Source: Asaia bogorensis (GTDB lineage: Bacteria; Pseudomonadota; Alphaproteobacteria; Acetobacterales; Acetobacteraceae). Taken from it: 64,000 nt of DNA. Under the pieces are notes generated by a model, which saw only the letters and a program-made list of their open reading frames with translations, made no database searches and was not told the origin of the DNA. The translations under genes and the position numbers were made by a program. Location of the stretch: assembly GCF_900465345.1 (NCBI RefSeq), contig NZ_UEGO01000038.1, positions 62,001 through 126,000 of the forward strand, given 5' to 3'. Every line of letters starts with the position of its first letter. The first letter of the stretch is position 1. Positions 46,858-57,417 of this stretch are shown here, piece by piece.

Positions 46858-47358
46858 ATGTCAAAAAGCGAAAGCAGGGAGCCGTCCGGACGTGCAGATC
46901 AGGCCGTCCTGGAGACATTGCTTGTCTCCGGAACACAGTATCTGAAATCCTCCACGATTGCCTCGATTGGTACCCCAGAGGTTTTTTTCAGCCTTCCGGC
47001 CAGGCCGCATATCGGATTGCGCATTGATGTGAACGCGCGTCAGCTGGCCGAGGATCAACCAAATTTCGAGGTGACCCTGGTACTCCAGGGGGTGGGGTAT
47101 CGTACGGCACCAACCCCCGACGCGCCTGAACCCGAGACGCTGTACAAGATCGAACTGGCCTATTCCGGTCTGTTTACTGTCCAGAATGCGCGCCCTGACC
47201 AGCTTGAAGAACTGCTTCTGGTCGAGGCGCCGCGTCGGCTCTTTCCTGCTGCGCGACATGTTCTGTTGAGTCTGATTCGGGAGGCCGGTTTCCCGGTGGT
47301 CAATATTCAGCCCGTGGATTTTCATGCGCTTATGCTGAGTCGTCGTGCCCAATCCTAA
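46858..47358 (+). CDS. secB: Protein-export chaperone SecB
   Basis: 166 residues. Typical segments QPNFEVTLVLQ, YKIELAYSGLFTV and the C-terminal LVEAPRRLFPAARHVLLSL and INIQPVDFHAL-like stretch. Holds preproteins unfolded and delivers them to SecA. Start with ribosome-binding site aaaggaacggg. First gene of a plus-strand run reaching pdxJ. Confidence 0.92.
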   Translation: MSKSESREPSGRADQAVLETLLVSGTQYLKSSTIASIGTPEVFFSLPARPHIGLRIDVNARQLAEDQPNFEVTLVLQGVGYRTAPTPDAPEPETLYKIELAYSGLFTVQNARPDQLEELLLVEAPRRLFPAARHVLLSLIREAGFPVVNIQPVDFHALMLSRRAQS

Positions 47359-47392
47359 ACTTTATACGCCCTGAAAAGACCGGACCGGAACG

Positions 47393-50368
47393 ATGACACA
47401 GATCACCAATATTCTCGCTGCGATCGGACCAGGTGACGAACCTCGTGCCAGTGTCCCGCTCTGGGCGGTGTTCGATCCGGGGTGGTATCGTGAACGCTAT
47501 CGAGAGGCTGTCATCGGCATGACCGGCAGTTTGCCGGATGATCGGGGACTCTATGAGTTCTGGCTGCGTGACGGGGCACGTTATGCGCACTCACCCAACC
47601 GTTATTTCGATGAGATATGGTATCGTAGGGCCCATCTCGATGTGGAAAACGGGATCAGGATGGGTGTGTTCGATTCCGGATTTCAGCATTATTGCGAGAC
47701 TGGTCATCGTGGCCGCTCCTGCCACTGGCTGTTTTCCGAGAGTAACTATTTTGGACTGAACCCCGATCTGACCCCCGCTCTCGTGCGGCAGATGGGCTAT
47801 GCCAACGGGTACGACCATTACCTGTCAATCGGGCAGCAGGAGCGTCGCGTCAGCTCGGCGTTCTTCGTGCCTGACGTTTTGCGCACCGAGATTTTTCAGA
47901 GACGTCTGCCCCATGACCTCGGGGAAGGAGAGTTCTCCCGGGTCTTGCTGGGTCCTGATGTCACAGCCCTGCGTACCTCCTGGTATTTCGATCCGGTATG
48001 GTACCTGGAACAATATCCCGCAGTGAGCACACTGATTGCACAGAAGGAATATGCTTCTGCGCTGCATCACTATCTGTCGAACGAGGATCCTACGGCTTTC
48101 TGCCCGAATCCCTATTTCGATGAGGCCTTTTATCTCACGCGTTATGACGATGTGAATGAGCAGGTGCGGGCCCGCGCCTTGCGCAACGGCTACGAGCATT
48201 TCGTGCATCATGGCGTTTTTGAGGGACGCAGCCCGTGCGAGACGATCTCCCTTCCTCCCCTTTGCCGTGACGGCGACATGCCGGGCTGGCGGGATATTTG
48301 CGACAATGCTTTCGTGCAGATCGTAAAGCAGGCAGGCGAGACCGGTGAGAGTGAGCCATTCGAACTGCCTTCGTTGCGTGCGTTGGCTGCGTTGCAGGCA
48401 ATGCGCGGTGAGACGCTTATGCCGCTTGTTTCCCGTACACCGCTTGATTTTCGCTATGTGGGTCCGCCGCGCCTGAGCGTCATTATCAACGCGCCTGATA
48501 CGTTTCTTGATCTGGTGCAAACGCTCGCGTCACTTCATTCGGCCAATTGTGGTTCGATGCAGGTCATTCTGCTCAGTGGTCATGCGCGTGACGAAACAGC
48601 CAATATCAACCGCTATGCTTACGGTGTCGAAGTAATCGCGTCGGGGAAGCTCAACCTGCAGGGTGGCTGGCTCAGGGCCGGCTTGGCGATAGCTGCCCCG
48701 AAGGTGCTTCTGATTGATTCTGGAACCACGCTGTTCGCGGGTGCACTTGAGGCTGCAATGATGCGGCTTGAACAGACAGACGTTATTGCGGTTGCTCCCC
48801 AGGTTCTGGGGCTTGATCTGCGTGTGGTCGAGGCCGGGCTCTCAGTCACCAGGGATGGCCACTGCATTGCATATGGCGAGGGGGCAGAGGCATTCTCGCC
48901 AGGCGTTGACTTCGTTCGTCCGTGCGATGGTGCAGGGGGCGGAGCTCTTCTGTGCCGGTCGGACGCTCTGCGGGCTGTTCCCGTACCTGATGACGCCCTC
49001 GTCAAGCTTCGTATCGCGACACACATATGGGCGGCACTGTCTCTTTCCCTGCGCCAGACCCTGCGTACAGGCCAGATCAGATACGACCCGGATTTTCTGA
49101 TCAGTGTTGCCCCGCGTGAGCCGGCAGGTACCACGTTGGCCGCGCAGGAAACCCTTGTGCTGCGCCGTCACTTCGCCGAAGTGCTGCGCGGAAATCTGCC
49201 CCATCGGCCCGCGGATCCCGGCGTGTTGCACAAGCCAGCTCGCTGGGGGCAGCGTATTCTTGTCATCAAGCGTGCAATTCCCGCGGAGCAGTTCGCGCAG
49301 CGGGCACGCCTGCATTCCCTGTGCAGAAACCTGGTGGCGTATCGCCAGCAGGTGACAGTTTTCGCACTGGACGAGCACAGCCTGCGTACTGACAGGGGCA
49401 GAGCCATGCTGCCGGACGAGGTTGAATATCTGCGTGGCGGGGTGGACGAACTCGGACAGTTGTTCGAGCAGCGTCCTCGCGGTTTTGACAGGATCTGGAT
49501 CATGGGGGGGCATACGCTCAACATGATATTCGATCTCTGCAACGAGAAGGCGGCATTGCTGCCAGAAGAGGGGCTTATTCTCGACCTTCGTTGGCTTGAA
49601 GCGGTTGAAGCCCGGTGCGATGCCCGCAAGGTGCAGGCTGTGCCCGAGGCGAATGATAGCGATGGGTGCATTGATCTGTTTGCTATCGAAGCAGGCAATG
49701 CCTGGTTCTGCCAGGATATCGTCGTGGCCGATGCGATCCAGGCCGGGATACTGGGTGAGGTGGGTGTTACCGGTGTGACAATCCTGGGTGATGACCTGCC
49801 GTCACAGGAAAGCCCGGATTTCGACCGCAGGCATGATCTTCTTTTTGCTGCGCAGCCCGCGCTGGTTGCAGGCTACAGTGCGGCTTTTCTCAAATGGTTC
49901 GTGCGCAGTGTGATGACGCGTCTCAACGGACGTTTGTCGGAGCCGGTCCGGCTCATTCTGGCCTGCGAAACAACGCAGTCCTACGAGCTTGCCATGATCA
50001 CGCACCATCAGAATGTTGCACCGCTTCTGGCTGGCCAGTCTGATTTTCAGGATCTTGCGGCTCAATGTCGCCTCATAGTTGCCCCCGACATCTGCGAGGG
50101 GCAGGTTGCATACGAGCGTATGAGCGCAGGGGCTTGTGGGCTACCCGCCGTCACCGGGGGAAATCAGCCGCTTGCCGGGGCGCAAATTGCCGCGCTCGAC
50201 CCTGATGCATTTGCAGAGGCGATTGTCACCCTTTATCAGGATCGGAAGACATGGCAGCGTCTGTCTGATGAGGCGAGGCAGCAGGCACGAGTGATGACGA
50301 CCGTCTATCGCGAGACGCTTGCCTCCTTGTTGCGACAGAGCTTGGTAAAGGAAGAGATGCGTGACTGA
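47393..50368 (+). CDS. Large multidomain glycosyltransferase-like protein
   Basis: 991 residues in one frame. N-terminal 280 residues hold repeats of the pattern FD-x2-[WF]Y-L/R-x2-Y (FDPGWYRERY 27-36, YFDEIWYRRA 71-80, WYFDPVWYLEQY 197-208, YFDEAFYLTRYDDV 241-254), each followed by a HYL/HF-x3-G(x)2-E-G-R-like turn, as in some large bacterial glycosyltransferases. A GT2-like Rossmann segment follows (PRLSVIINAPDTFLDLV about 365; VLLIDSG about 440). The last 370 residues look GT4/GT1-like (QRILVIKRA at 620, CEGQVAYERMSAGACGLP near 910). Probably two transferase modules. Starts 34 bp after secB and overlaps the next gene by 8 bp. Substrate, and whether all modules are active, are unknown. Confidence 0.75.
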   Translation: MTQITNILAAIGPGDEPRASVPLWAVFDPGWYRERYREAVIGMTGSLPDDRGLYEFWLRDGARYAHSPNRYFDEIWYRRAHLDVENGIRMGVFDSGFQHYCETGHRGRSCHWLFSESNYFGLNPDLTPALVRQMGYANGYDHYLSIGQQERRVSSAFFVPDVLRTEIFQRRLPHDLGEGEFSRVLLGPDVTALRTSWYFDPVWYLEQYPAVSTLIAQKEYASALHHYLSNEDPTAFCPNPYFDEAFYLTRYDDVNEQVRARALRNGYEHFVHHGVFEGRSPCETISLPPLCRDGDMPGWRDICDNAFVQIVKQAGETGESEPFELPSLRALAALQAMRGETLMPLVSRTPLDFRYVGPPRLSVIINAPDTFLDLVQTLASLHSANCGSMQVILLSGHARDETANINRYAYGVEVIASGKLNLQGGWLRAGLAIAAPKVLLIDSGTTLFAGALEAAMMRLEQTDVIAVAPQVLGLDLRVVEAGLSVTRDGHCIAYGEGAEAFSPGVDFVRPCDGAGGGALLCRSDALRAVPVPDDALVKLRIATHIWAALSLSLRQTLRTGQIRYDPDFLISVAPREPAGTTLAAQETLVLRRHFAEVLRGNLPHRPADPGVLHKPARWGQRILVIKRAIPAEQFAQRARLHSLCRNLVAYRQQVTVFALDEHSLRTDRGRAMLPDEVEYLRGGVDELGQLFEQRPRGFDRIWIMGGHTLNMIFDLCNEKAALLPEEGLILDLRWLEAVEARCDARKVQAVPEANDSDGCIDLFAIEAGNAWFCQDIVVADAIQAGILGEVGVTGVTILGDDLPSQESPDFDRRHDLLFAAQPALVAGYSAAFLKWFVRSVMTRLNGRLSEPVRLILACETTQSYELAMITHHQNVAPLLAGQSDFQDLAAQCRLIVAPDICEGQVAYERMSAGACGLPAVTGGNQPLAGAQIAALDPDAFAEAIVTLYQDRKTWQRLSDEARQQARVMTTVYRETLASLLRQSLVKEEMRD

Positions 50369-51752
50369 CAGCACGGCAGCGGTATTGCAGCAGGTCGACC
50401 GGGATCTGGAAAAAAGTCTGGATCGTCTTTTTGCCTTCCTGCGCATACCGAGTGTTTCGGCCCAGCCGAAACATGCTGCCGATTGCAGGGCCGCCGCCGA
50501 ATGGCTGCGTGAGGAGCTCTCAGCCCTCGGGTTCGATGCCAGCGTGCGTGAAACAGCCGGGCACCCGATGGTTGTGGGTCATGAGCAGACAGCGTCATCC
50601 GGCCCGCATGTGCTGTTTTATGGCCATTATGACGTTCAGCCCACGGACCCGCTCAATCTGTGGAAGAGTGATCCCTTTGACCCCGCCATTGTGACAGAGG
50701 CCGATGGCCGCAAGATCATCGTGGCGCGTGGTGCATCCGACGATAAGGGACAGCTGCTCACCTTCATCGAAGCCTGCCGTGCCTGGAGAGCGATCAAGGG
50801 CGATCTGCCGTTGAAGATCTCGATCCTGATCGAGGGTGAGGAAGAAAGCGGCGGAGCCAATCTGATGCCGTTCCTCAAGGCCAATGCCGCAGAGCTCAAG
50901 GCCGATGTGGCGCTGATTTGCGACACCGGCATGCCCGATCGGCGCACACCGGCGATCACGACGGGGCTGCGTGGGCTGGTTGGTGAGGAAGTGGTGATCG
51001 ACTGCGCCACGCATGACCTTCATTCAGGCATGTTCGGCAATGCAGCGCGCAATCCCATCGAACTGCTCTGCAAGGCACTTGGCAGTGTGCGTGACGACAA
51101 GGGCCGTGTGACGCTTCCCGGGTTCTATGATGGGGTGGTTGCGCCGTCCGACACGGTTCGCGCGCAGTGGCGAGCCATTTTCCCGGATGACGCGGCGACA
51201 CTTGGCCCGGTGGGGCTGTCGAGCGCTGCCGGTGAGGATGGCTTTACGGCCATCGAGCAGATCTGGGCCCGGCCAAGCTATGAGATCAACGGCATTTCGG
51301 GCGGGTATGAGGGTGATGGTTTCAAGACCGTGCTCCCGGCTCGTGCCATGGCGAAGGTTTCGTTCCGTCTGGTACCGGGGCAGAACCCGGAGCGCGTCCG
51401 TGAGGCGTTCCGCGCCCATGTCCGATCCGTCCTGCCGGTAGATGCCAAGGTCAGCTTTGCCGAGCATGGTGCATCGAGCGGCTTTGCCGTGCCGGAAGAG
51501 GGGCCATTTCTGAAAACTGCCCTGGCCGCGCTGGGCGAGGAATGGGGTGTTCCTGCCGTATCGATCGGCTGCGGTGGATCGATCCCTGTTGTTGCCGAGG
51601 TCAAGGAAGCGCTCGACATGGACTCGCTCCTTGTCGGGTTTGCCCAGGATGACGATCGTATCCACTCGCCCAACGAGCAATATGGTGTCGAATCCTTCCA
51701 TAAGGGAATTCGCTCCTGGGTTCGTATTCTGGATGCCTTTTCCACCAAGTGA
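50361..51752 (+). CDS. M20-family dipeptidase/peptidase
   Basis: 463 residues. Di-zinc ligands His89 and Asp91 (YGHYDVQP), Asp127 (GASDDKGQ), the catalytic Glu in GEEESGG (about 160) and a C-terminal HSPNEQYG His are in place. A lid/dimerisation domain fills the middle. GTG start with ribosome-binding site aaggaagag and an 8-bp overlap with the upstream gene. Cytosolic dipeptide or N-acyl amino acid hydrolase; exact substrate unknown. Confidence 0.9.
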   Translation: MTDSTAAVLQQVDRDLEKSLDRLFAFLRIPSVSAQPKHAADCRAAAEWLREELSALGFDASVRETAGHPMVVGHEQTASSGPHVLFYGHYDVQPTDPLNLWKSDPFDPAIVTEADGRKIIVARGASDDKGQLLTFIEACRAWRAIKGDLPLKISILIEGEEESGGANLMPFLKANAAELKADVALICDTGMPDRRTPAITTGLRGLVGEEVVIDCATHDLHSGMFGNAARNPIELLCKALGSVRDDKGRVTLPGFYDGVVAPSDTVRAQWRAIFPDDAATLGPVGLSSAAGEDGFTAIEQIWARPSYEINGISGGYEGDGFKTVLPARAMAKVSFRLVPGQNPERVREAFRAHVRSVLPVDAKVSFAEHGASSGFAVPEEGPFLKTALAALGEEWGVPAVSIGCGGSIPVVAEVKEALDMDSLLVGFAQDDDRIHSPNEQYGVESFHKGIRSWVRILDAFSTK

Positions 51753-51766
51753 CCCTTGAGGGGGGC

Positions 51767-52753
51767 ATGATGCTGCCTGCACTCACGATGGGCGATCCTG
51801 CCGGGATCGGCCCTGAATTGACCGTCAAGGCCTGGGAGCAGCTTAGGACACAAGGCGAGGGGTTCCTGTGGATTGGTGATCCGGCTCTGATCGAGGGGAT
51901 TCCCACGCAGATCGTGGACGAACCTGAGCAGGCAGAGGCGGTATTCCCCCATGCCCTGCCTGTTCTGCCCGTGTATCTTCCCGGCCCTGTCGTTCCGGGT
52001 CGGCCAGATTCCGCAATGGCAGGTCAGGTGATCGCCTCGATCGAGCGCGCTACCCGGCTGGCGCTTGAGGGGCGCGTTAGCGCCGTCGTGACCAATCCGA
52101 TCAGCAAGGTGGTGCTGAAAGCTGCCGGTTTCGGCTTTCCGGGTCATACCGAATTCCTGGCCTCGCTTTGCGGCGTGCCGGGTAAGGAAATCATGATGCT
52201 GGCCTCGCCACAGCTGCGTGTGGTGCCGGTCACGGTGCATGTCAGCCTGCGCGAGGCGCTGGACAGTCTGACGACGGATAAAATCGTGCAGGTTGGCAAG
52301 GCACTTGCTCAGGCTTTGCGCCGTGACTTCGGGTTTGAGGCGCCACGTATTGCCGTGGCTGGCCTGAACCCTCATGCGGGTGAGGGCGGGGTGATGGGCC
52401 TGGAAGAACAGGTCATGATCGAGCCGGCCATCAGGATTCTGCGCGAAGCTGGCATTGATGCCAGCGGTCCGTATCCGCCCGATACGCTTTTCATGGATCT
52501 TGCACGGCCACTCTATGACGCGGCGCTGTGCATGTATCACGATCAGGCGCTGATACCGCTCAAGACGCTCGACATGGCCAGCGGTGTGAATGTGACACTG
52601 GGTCTGCCCATTGTCAGGACATCGCCCGACCACGGGACAGCCTTTGCGATTGCAGGCAAAAACAGGGCCGATCCGACGAGCCTGCTTTCAGCCTTGCGTC
52701 TTGCGCGTGATCTTGGCGCGAGATGTGCCTCAGGCAAGGAAAAAAGACCATGA
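51767..52753 (+). CDS. pdxA: 4-hydroxythreonine-4-phosphate dehydrogenase
   Basis: 328 residues from ATG 51767 (gaggggggc directly upstream; an overlapping GTG at 51749 is the alternative). Motifs [37 protein letters not shown] and PYPPDTLF are present. Works in vitamin B6 synthesis, giving the 3-amino-1-hydroxyacetone phosphate used by PdxJ. Its stop overlaps the pdxJ start by 4 bp. Confidence 0.96.
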   Translation: MMLPALTMGDPAGIGPELTVKAWEQLRTQGEGFLWIGDPALIEGIPTQIVDEPEQAEAVFPHALPVLPVYLPGPVVPGRPDSAMAGQVIASIERATRLALEGRVSAVVTNPISKVVLKAAGFGFPGHTEFLASLCGVPGKEIMMLASPQLRVVPVTVHVSLREALDSLTTDKIVQVGKALAQALRRDFGFEAPRIAVAGLNPHAGEGGVMGLEEQVMIEPAIRILREAGIDASGPYPPDTLFMDLARPLYDAALCMYHDQALIPLKTLDMASGVNVTLGLPIVRTSPDHGTAFAIAGKNRADPTSLLSALRLARDLGARCASGKEKRP

Positions 52754-53481
52754 TCCGACTTGGCGTGAATATCGATCACGTGGCGACCGTCCGTAATGCC
52801 CGGGGTGGCACGCATCCTGATCCGGTCGGGGCAGCCCTGCTGGCAGCCATGCATGGCGCTGACGGCATTACGGCGCATCTCCGCGAGGACCGGCGCCACA
52901 TACGTGATGAAGACATGCAGAGGCTGCGTCGTGAACTGACCGTGCCGCTCAATTTCGAAATGGGCGCGACGGAAGAAATGGTTGGTATGGCCTGCGCCTT
53001 GCGCCCTCATGCCTGTTGTCTTGTGCCCGAGCGACGCGAGGAAGTGACGACCGAAGGCGGCCTCGACGTGGCAGGTCAGATGAATGACTTACGCGGCAAG
53101 GTGGCGCGGCTGAGAGACGCCGGTATCCGTGTTTCGCTCTTCGTGGACCCTGACCCTGTCCAGATCGAGGCTGCGGCCGCAATTGGTGGACAGGTGGTGG
53201 AATTGCACACCGGCGCTTATGCCCATGACGACGGCGAGGCAGAGTTCCGGAGGCTTTTTGAAGGTGCGCAGGCCGCCACTGCGAGCGGGCTGGAGCTTCA
53301 TGCCGGTCATGGGCTCACTTACGCCAATGTGGGACGAGTGGCGGGTCTGCCCGGGCTGAAAGAGCTCAACATCGGACATTTCCTGATTGGCGAGGCAATC
53401 TTCAGCGGCTTGCCCGCCGCGATTGCCCGCATGAAGCAGGAAATCGCAACCGGTGCGCTGTTCAGGGCCGTGGTACGATAA
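52750..53481 (+). CDS. pdxJ: Pyridoxine 5'-phosphate synthase
   Basis: 243 residues. [17 protein letters not shown] at the N-terminus is diagnostic; [18 protein letters not shown] and HTGAYA follow. Condenses DXP and aminoacetone phosphate to PNP. Ribosome-binding site aaggaaaaaag. Ends 20 bp inside the convergent lipoprotein gene. Confidence 0.97.
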   Translation: MIRLGVNIDHVATVRNARGGTHPDPVGAALLAAMHGADGITAHLREDRRHIRDEDMQRLRRELTVPLNFEMGATEEMVGMACALRPHACCLVPERREEVTTEGGLDVAGQMNDLRGKVARLRDAGIRVSLFVDPDPVQIEAAAAIGGQVVELHTGAYAHDDGEAEFRRLFEGAQAATASGLELHAGHGLTYANVGRVAGLPGLKELNIGHFLIGEAIFSGLPAAIARMKQEIATGALFRAVVR

Positions 53482-54052
53482 CCGGCTTCGATTTGTCGGT
53501 ATAGTTCGGCACGGTCTCGCCGGACTGCTTGTTGTAGGTCGCGGTCGTGCTCTGATTGGGCGCTGCAGGCGAATGGAACGCGGAGACAGGTCCAAACGGA
53601 CCCCCGCTGACCTTGCGCATGCTGGCCTCGGGTTGTCTGGCGCACCCACGGGTAATGATCGAGCAGATACCGTCGGAGCCGATGATCTCGTCATCATCAC
53701 CAGCATAATGGACCTCGGAGACCCGGTCATGGTCGAGGCGTATGATCGCCTTGCACGTCGTGCCAGCCCCGCCTAGCGTAACCTGCGTCATGTTCAAGAG
53801 CTGTTGAACCGGGATGATGGTTGAATCGCTTGCCGTGGGCAAATTCATGGTCGCAGTATACTGGTAGATCTGCGTGGTGTCGTTCAGGGTCTTGGTTGAT
53901 GCCGGAATGCCCGCACAGGCCTGAAGATCGTTCGATGTCATGCCGATCATGGCAAGCTGTGCCCTGTGGGCTTCGCGTGAGTCGAAATAGCCGCAGCCAG
54001 TGAGGCCCACGAGCGGTAGAACGCCGAGGGCGAGACGCAGGGTGGAAGTCAA
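53462..54052 (-). CDS. Small lipoprotein, BamE/SmpA-like N-terminal part
   Basis: 196 residues. Lipobox VGLTGC (Cys20), then [29 protein letters not shown] and [13 protein letters not shown], reminiscent of SmpA/BamE-type small lipoproteins, but the long C-terminal part is not. TTG start with gaggaaaatct upstream. Overlaps the pdxJ end by 20 bp tail-to-tail. Function unknown. Confidence 0.75.
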   Translation of the reverse strand: MTSTLRLALGVLPLVGLTGCGYFDSREAHRAQLAMIGMTSNDLQACAGIPASTKTLNDTTQIYQYTATMNLPTASDSTIIPVQQLLNMTQVTLGGAGTTCKAIIRLDHDRVSEVHYAGDDDEIIGSDGICSIITRGCARQPEASMRKVSGGPFGPVSAFHSPAAPNQSTTATYNKQSGETVPNYTDKSKPVIVPRP

Positions 54053-54156
54053 AGATTTTCCTCGATGCGAAAAGGGAGCAGGGAACCCATGAGGGTTTCG
54101 TTATGACAACAGAACTTGAGGGAAGAAGTTCTGTGTGCCTGCTCAAGCCATGCGTT

Positions 54157-54642
54157 TCAATGCCTGGAATGTAACCTTAACGCATTTAAACAAGACTCGC
54201 GTTGCAAGGCATAAACGATGTCATGAGTCGCGGTAACCATGGGTGCAACCTGATGCTTCCAACGTGCCTCACCACCCCCGCATATGGCGTGCCCCGAATA
54301 AGGGCTGTGAGACACCGGTGATAGCACAGCAAGTCCGGAAAGAGCGTCATTCTGCAATCTTGCCCGTAGGGCATGCTGCATGGCGGATCGCTCGAACCGG
54401 GGTGTGTAATCAAGAAGCGCGCGCAGCGTCGCCGAGCTCAGCGCTGGATCATTCGTCGCGACATTCTGTTCCACCTTGGCCCAGTCGTGATTGAGCGTGA
54501 GCGACCACGCCGCAGCACGGGGGCCGTCACTGGAAATCTGCCGTGACAGCGCTGATCCGAAATGAGGCGGCACGCCGGCAGCGAGGCTCGACCCGGCCGG
54601 AGCAAACACGAGAAGCGCAAAGGCAAAGAGGATGCGACGCAT
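54157..54642 (-). CDS. Exported hypothetical protein
   Basis: 161 residues with a clear Sec signal (cut near SLAA, residue 22) and a good ribosome-binding site (gacagggagaacc). No family recognised. The mature part is helical and contains ALSSATLRALLDYTPRFERSA. Confidence 0.75.
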   Translation of the reverse strand: MRRILFAFALLVFAPAGSSLAAGVPPHFGSALSRQISSDGPRAAAWSLTLNHDWAKVEQNVATNDPALSSATLRALLDYTPRFERSAMQHALRARLQNDALSGLAVLSPVSHSPYSGHAICGGGEARWKHQVAPMVTATHDIVYALQRESCLNALRLHSRH

Positions 54643-54813
54643 GGTTCTCCCTGTCTTGGAAATCCCAGATCAATGACGAAGGCGTGAAGCGTGCCGATGA
54701 ATCATGGCAGCATCGTGGCCCAATCCGTAACTTTGGATAGACGTTAAAGGTGGTTTCACAGGGGGGCGGGATGTTCTACAGATCGCACAACCTGCCAAAT
54801 TCCAGGAGTTATC

Positions 54814-55038
54814 ATGGCTGCTATTTCTGCTTCGGAGCTGTCCCGTCTGCAAACGACCCTGCGTCGTCTGCTCGGTTCCCAGCAACTGACGATCAATGCC
54901 CCGGCACGCGCTGGCCATACGGTTGAGCTGGCCGTCAATGGCGAGGTGATCGGCACCGTGCACCGGGATGATGACGAAGGCGAGGTCTCCTATGCCATTC
55001 ACATCACCGTCCTTGAGGAAGATCTCCCTCCGGCCTGA
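54814..55038 (+). CDS. DUF3126 family protein
   Basis: 74 residues, an almost complete match to the DUF3126 layout of alphaproteobacteria (SELSRLQTTLRRLLG then HRDDDEGEVSYAIHITVLEEDL). Ribosome-binding site ccaggagttatc. Function unknown. Confidence 0.9.
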   Translation: MAAISASELSRLQTTLRRLLGSQQLTINAPARAGHTVELAVNGEVIGTVHRDDDEGEVSYAIHITVLEEDLPPA

Positions 55039-55435
55039 CGGAAGACGTTGCGCCGGGCATCTACCTGTCTTTCTGCAAGATTACGCATGAAAGACAGGCC
55101 GGGCACGACCTCTCCTGACATGCAGGCAGACGCGAGGCCACGCCCCTTCCGAAAGATGCTGGATCACTCCCGGAGCGTATGAGGGCGATGCTCAGAGGGT
55201 GGTGACGGCCGACATCTCCCTGCCTCAGTTTGGCCTCTGTCCCCATTCACATTATGCACAATGTTGGAATCATCGGGAGCAGGGTTCCCGGCGAGGGCAG
55301 CGCCTTCACGATCTGTGTGCATGAGAAACGCGGATTGGGGTAGCGTATGTGCATCCAGATTACGGAGCCGGGCGCTATGCCGTCATGCGCTTGCGTAGCA
55401 ATGTACGAGCCTGGAAAATCAAGGATCGTTTGTCC
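55039..55435. other. Intergenic region with hairpin
   Basis: About 400 bp between the DUF3126 gene and the GT2 start. No gene was found apart from a possible N-terminal extension of the GT2 gene (from 55349 or 55385). A perfect 10-bp inverted repeat lies at 55064-55098. Confidence 0.6.
55064..55098. terminator. Hairpin after DUF3126 gene
   Basis: cctgtctttc/gaaagacagg, perfect 10-bp arms with a 15-nt loop, 26 bp after the stop; no T-run, so terminator strength is doubtful. Confidence 0.5.
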
Positions 55436-56485
55436 ATGGCCGATGCAAGGCTGAACTCTGTCGCCGTTATTATTCCTTTCTATAATGGCTCGAAATACAT
55501 TGATCGGGCGATACAAAGCGTTCTGTCACAGACCATTCCCGCCGATGAGTTTCTGATCATCGATGATGGATCAAGCGAGTCGGAGCGCATCGCCCTGGCT
55601 GAAATCGCTGCGAAATCCGGTGTCACGGTGCATCGCAAGGAGAATGGCGGGCAGGGAAGTGCACGCAATCTGGGCGTATCGCTCACACAGTCGGCCTATA
55701 TCTGCTTTCTCGATCAGGACGACTTTTTCCTGAAAAACCATATCGAACTGCTGCTCGAACAGGTCAGGACGAAAGACCCCCATTTTGGCTGGGCCTATGG
55801 TGAATTGATGGAGGCCGATGAGGAGGGGCATATTGTCGCCACCTCGATCGCCGCGCGCTACAGCAAGCACCCCAAGATCTCGATCGAGGATCTGCTTGAG
55901 CGTGACATGCATGTCCTGCCTTCAGCCTCGATCATCAGCCGTGCCGCGTTCGAGGCCGTGGGCGGCTTTGATCCTCAGTTCATGGGTTATGAGGATGACG
56001 ATCTTTTCCTGCGGATTTTCCGCAAGGGCTATACAAACTACTTCTTCCCGCAAGCTGTGACCGTCTGGTGCATCAACAAGAACAGCACCTCTTACAGCAT
56101 CCGCATGAGCCGCAGCCGTATGCGCTATATCAGCAAGCTCTGCGGGATGTTCGACTCCGATCCTGAGCGACGCAGCGTGTATGTGCGTGATCTGATCTTT
56201 CCGCGCTTTTGCAATCTGATCGCCGGAGAGGCTTTCAAGTCGATCTATTTTTCGCGCTACGAGCACGAAAAGCGCATGGCGCAGTATAGTGACGAACTGG
56301 TGGGGATGCTCGATACCTTCGCATCCCTGGTGGCAGCCAATACGCGGCTGCGCCTTGAGGACCGTCTCAAGCTGCGGCTCTATCTGCTGTGCCTGAGACA
56401 AAGGTCGCGCCGTATGCTGGTCGTGCCCTATACGATTGCCCGTGTTCTGCGCCGTCTCGGTCTGGGTTTTCGCGCTAGGCGGTGA
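55436..56485 (+). CDS. Glycosyltransferase family 2
   Basis: 349 residues. GT-A fold: VAVIIPFYNGSKYIDRAIQ, IIDDGSS (about 41-47), DQDD (93-96, DxD-type metal site) and GGFDPQFMGYEDDDLFLR. C-terminal Arg-rich helices. ATG at 55436 chosen because it lies one short strand before the first conserved motif; GTG 55349 or ATG 55385 would add non-conserved residues. Probably cell-surface polysaccharide synthesis. Confidence 0.88.
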   Translation: MADARLNSVAVIIPFYNGSKYIDRAIQSVLSQTIPADEFLIIDDGSSESERIALAEIAAKSGVTVHRKENGGQGSARNLGVSLTQSAYICFLDQDDFFLKNHIELLLEQVRTKDPHFGWAYGELMEADEEGHIVATSIAARYSKHPKISIEDLLERDMHVLPSASIISRAAFEAVGGFDPQFMGYEDDDLFLRIFRKGYTNYFFPQAVTVWCINKNSTSYSIRMSRSRMRYISKLCGMFDSDPERRSVYVRDLIFPRFCNLIAGEAFKSIYFSRYEHEKRMAQYSDELVGMLDTFASLVAANTRLRLEDRLKLRLYLLCLRQRSRRMLVVPYTIARVLRRLGLGFRARR

Positions 56486-56617
56486 TCCCGCTGACGTATG
56501 GGAAGTCGCCATTTTGGGTTTGGTGGCGTGCTGAGCGCGATAAGACGGCCACTCGGCGGTGTCAGGCACAGCGCACCCTTACTTGCCGCCGGTAAAACCG
56601 CGGCAGCGCAGAGGGCG

Positions 56618-57208
56618 TCAGGCTGCCTTGGGAAGATCCAACTGGGTGATCTTCCAGTGCCACTGCTCGAATTTCATATGCACAATGGCCGGTTTCTGAC
56701 CAGGCGTCGTGACGAGTCCGGCTTCAAAGCGCAGAGGCGACACGAAATGAGCCGAAAGTCTGCTGTAAAGTTCGCTCATGCTCAGGGAAGCCGCAGGCTG
56801 GTGTCCTGTGACCATTTGGGAGGCGAAGGTCATGAGCAACTCAGGCGTCAGACGTGTATCAATCGCATGCGAGACAGCACTGGTGGCGAAGGATGAGCCG
56901 AAATCCGGCAGATCGTCAGAAGCTGGCGGTGGTCCGATCAGCGCATCGATCGCCTCGGTTTTCAGGCTGGTCGTCAGCGCACTCCAGTCGATATGCTGGG
57001 CAAGGGTCGTCGTGTCATGCGTGCGCAGGGCAGAGGAGAGCGACCAAAGCGCCAGATAAGGCGAGAGCGCATAGATGCAGACAACGGCAACCATCAGGGC
57101 GCCAGCAATATGAGGCAGCTTCCTGCTGGATGGCCATGACAGCCTGTCCGGGAACGTTGCGAGTTCTACGGGCATTCCTGCCGGGGGCAATCCTGCGGGG
57201 TCTCTCAT
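56618..57208 (-). CDS. DUF2939 membrane-anchored protein
   Basis: 196 residues. One N-terminal helix (IAGALMVAVVCIYALSP), then a periplasmic domain with SSALRTHDTTTLAQHIDWSALTTSLK, the DUF2939 pattern. ATG at 57208 preferred (agagaaaagaa upstream). Function unknown. Confidence 0.82.
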   Translation of the reverse strand: MRDPAGLPPAGMPVELATFPDRLSWPSSRKLPHIAGALMVAVVCIYALSPYLALWSLSSALRTHDTTTLAQHIDWSALTTSLKTEAIDALIGPPPASDDLPDFGSSFATSAVSHAIDTRLTPELLMTFASQMVTGHQPAASLSMSELYSRLSAHFVSPLRFEAGLVTTPGQKPAIVHMKFEQWHWKITQLDLPKAA

Positions 57209-57417
57209 TTCTTTTCTCTGCAACTGGCGAAAGGGACGTGAACACGCAGCCTATGCGTGCCTTTATCGATCAAGCCGGTAACAAGCCTGGTTCCGAATGG
57301 CAGATGCCTCTGTTTTCTTCACTGAACATCACTATGCTATGGGATCACGCAGGCTTTTGTCATCTAAATCCTGAAAGCCGATGAAGTTTTCTTTCCAGCC
57401 CGGATTCCCTCTTCGCA

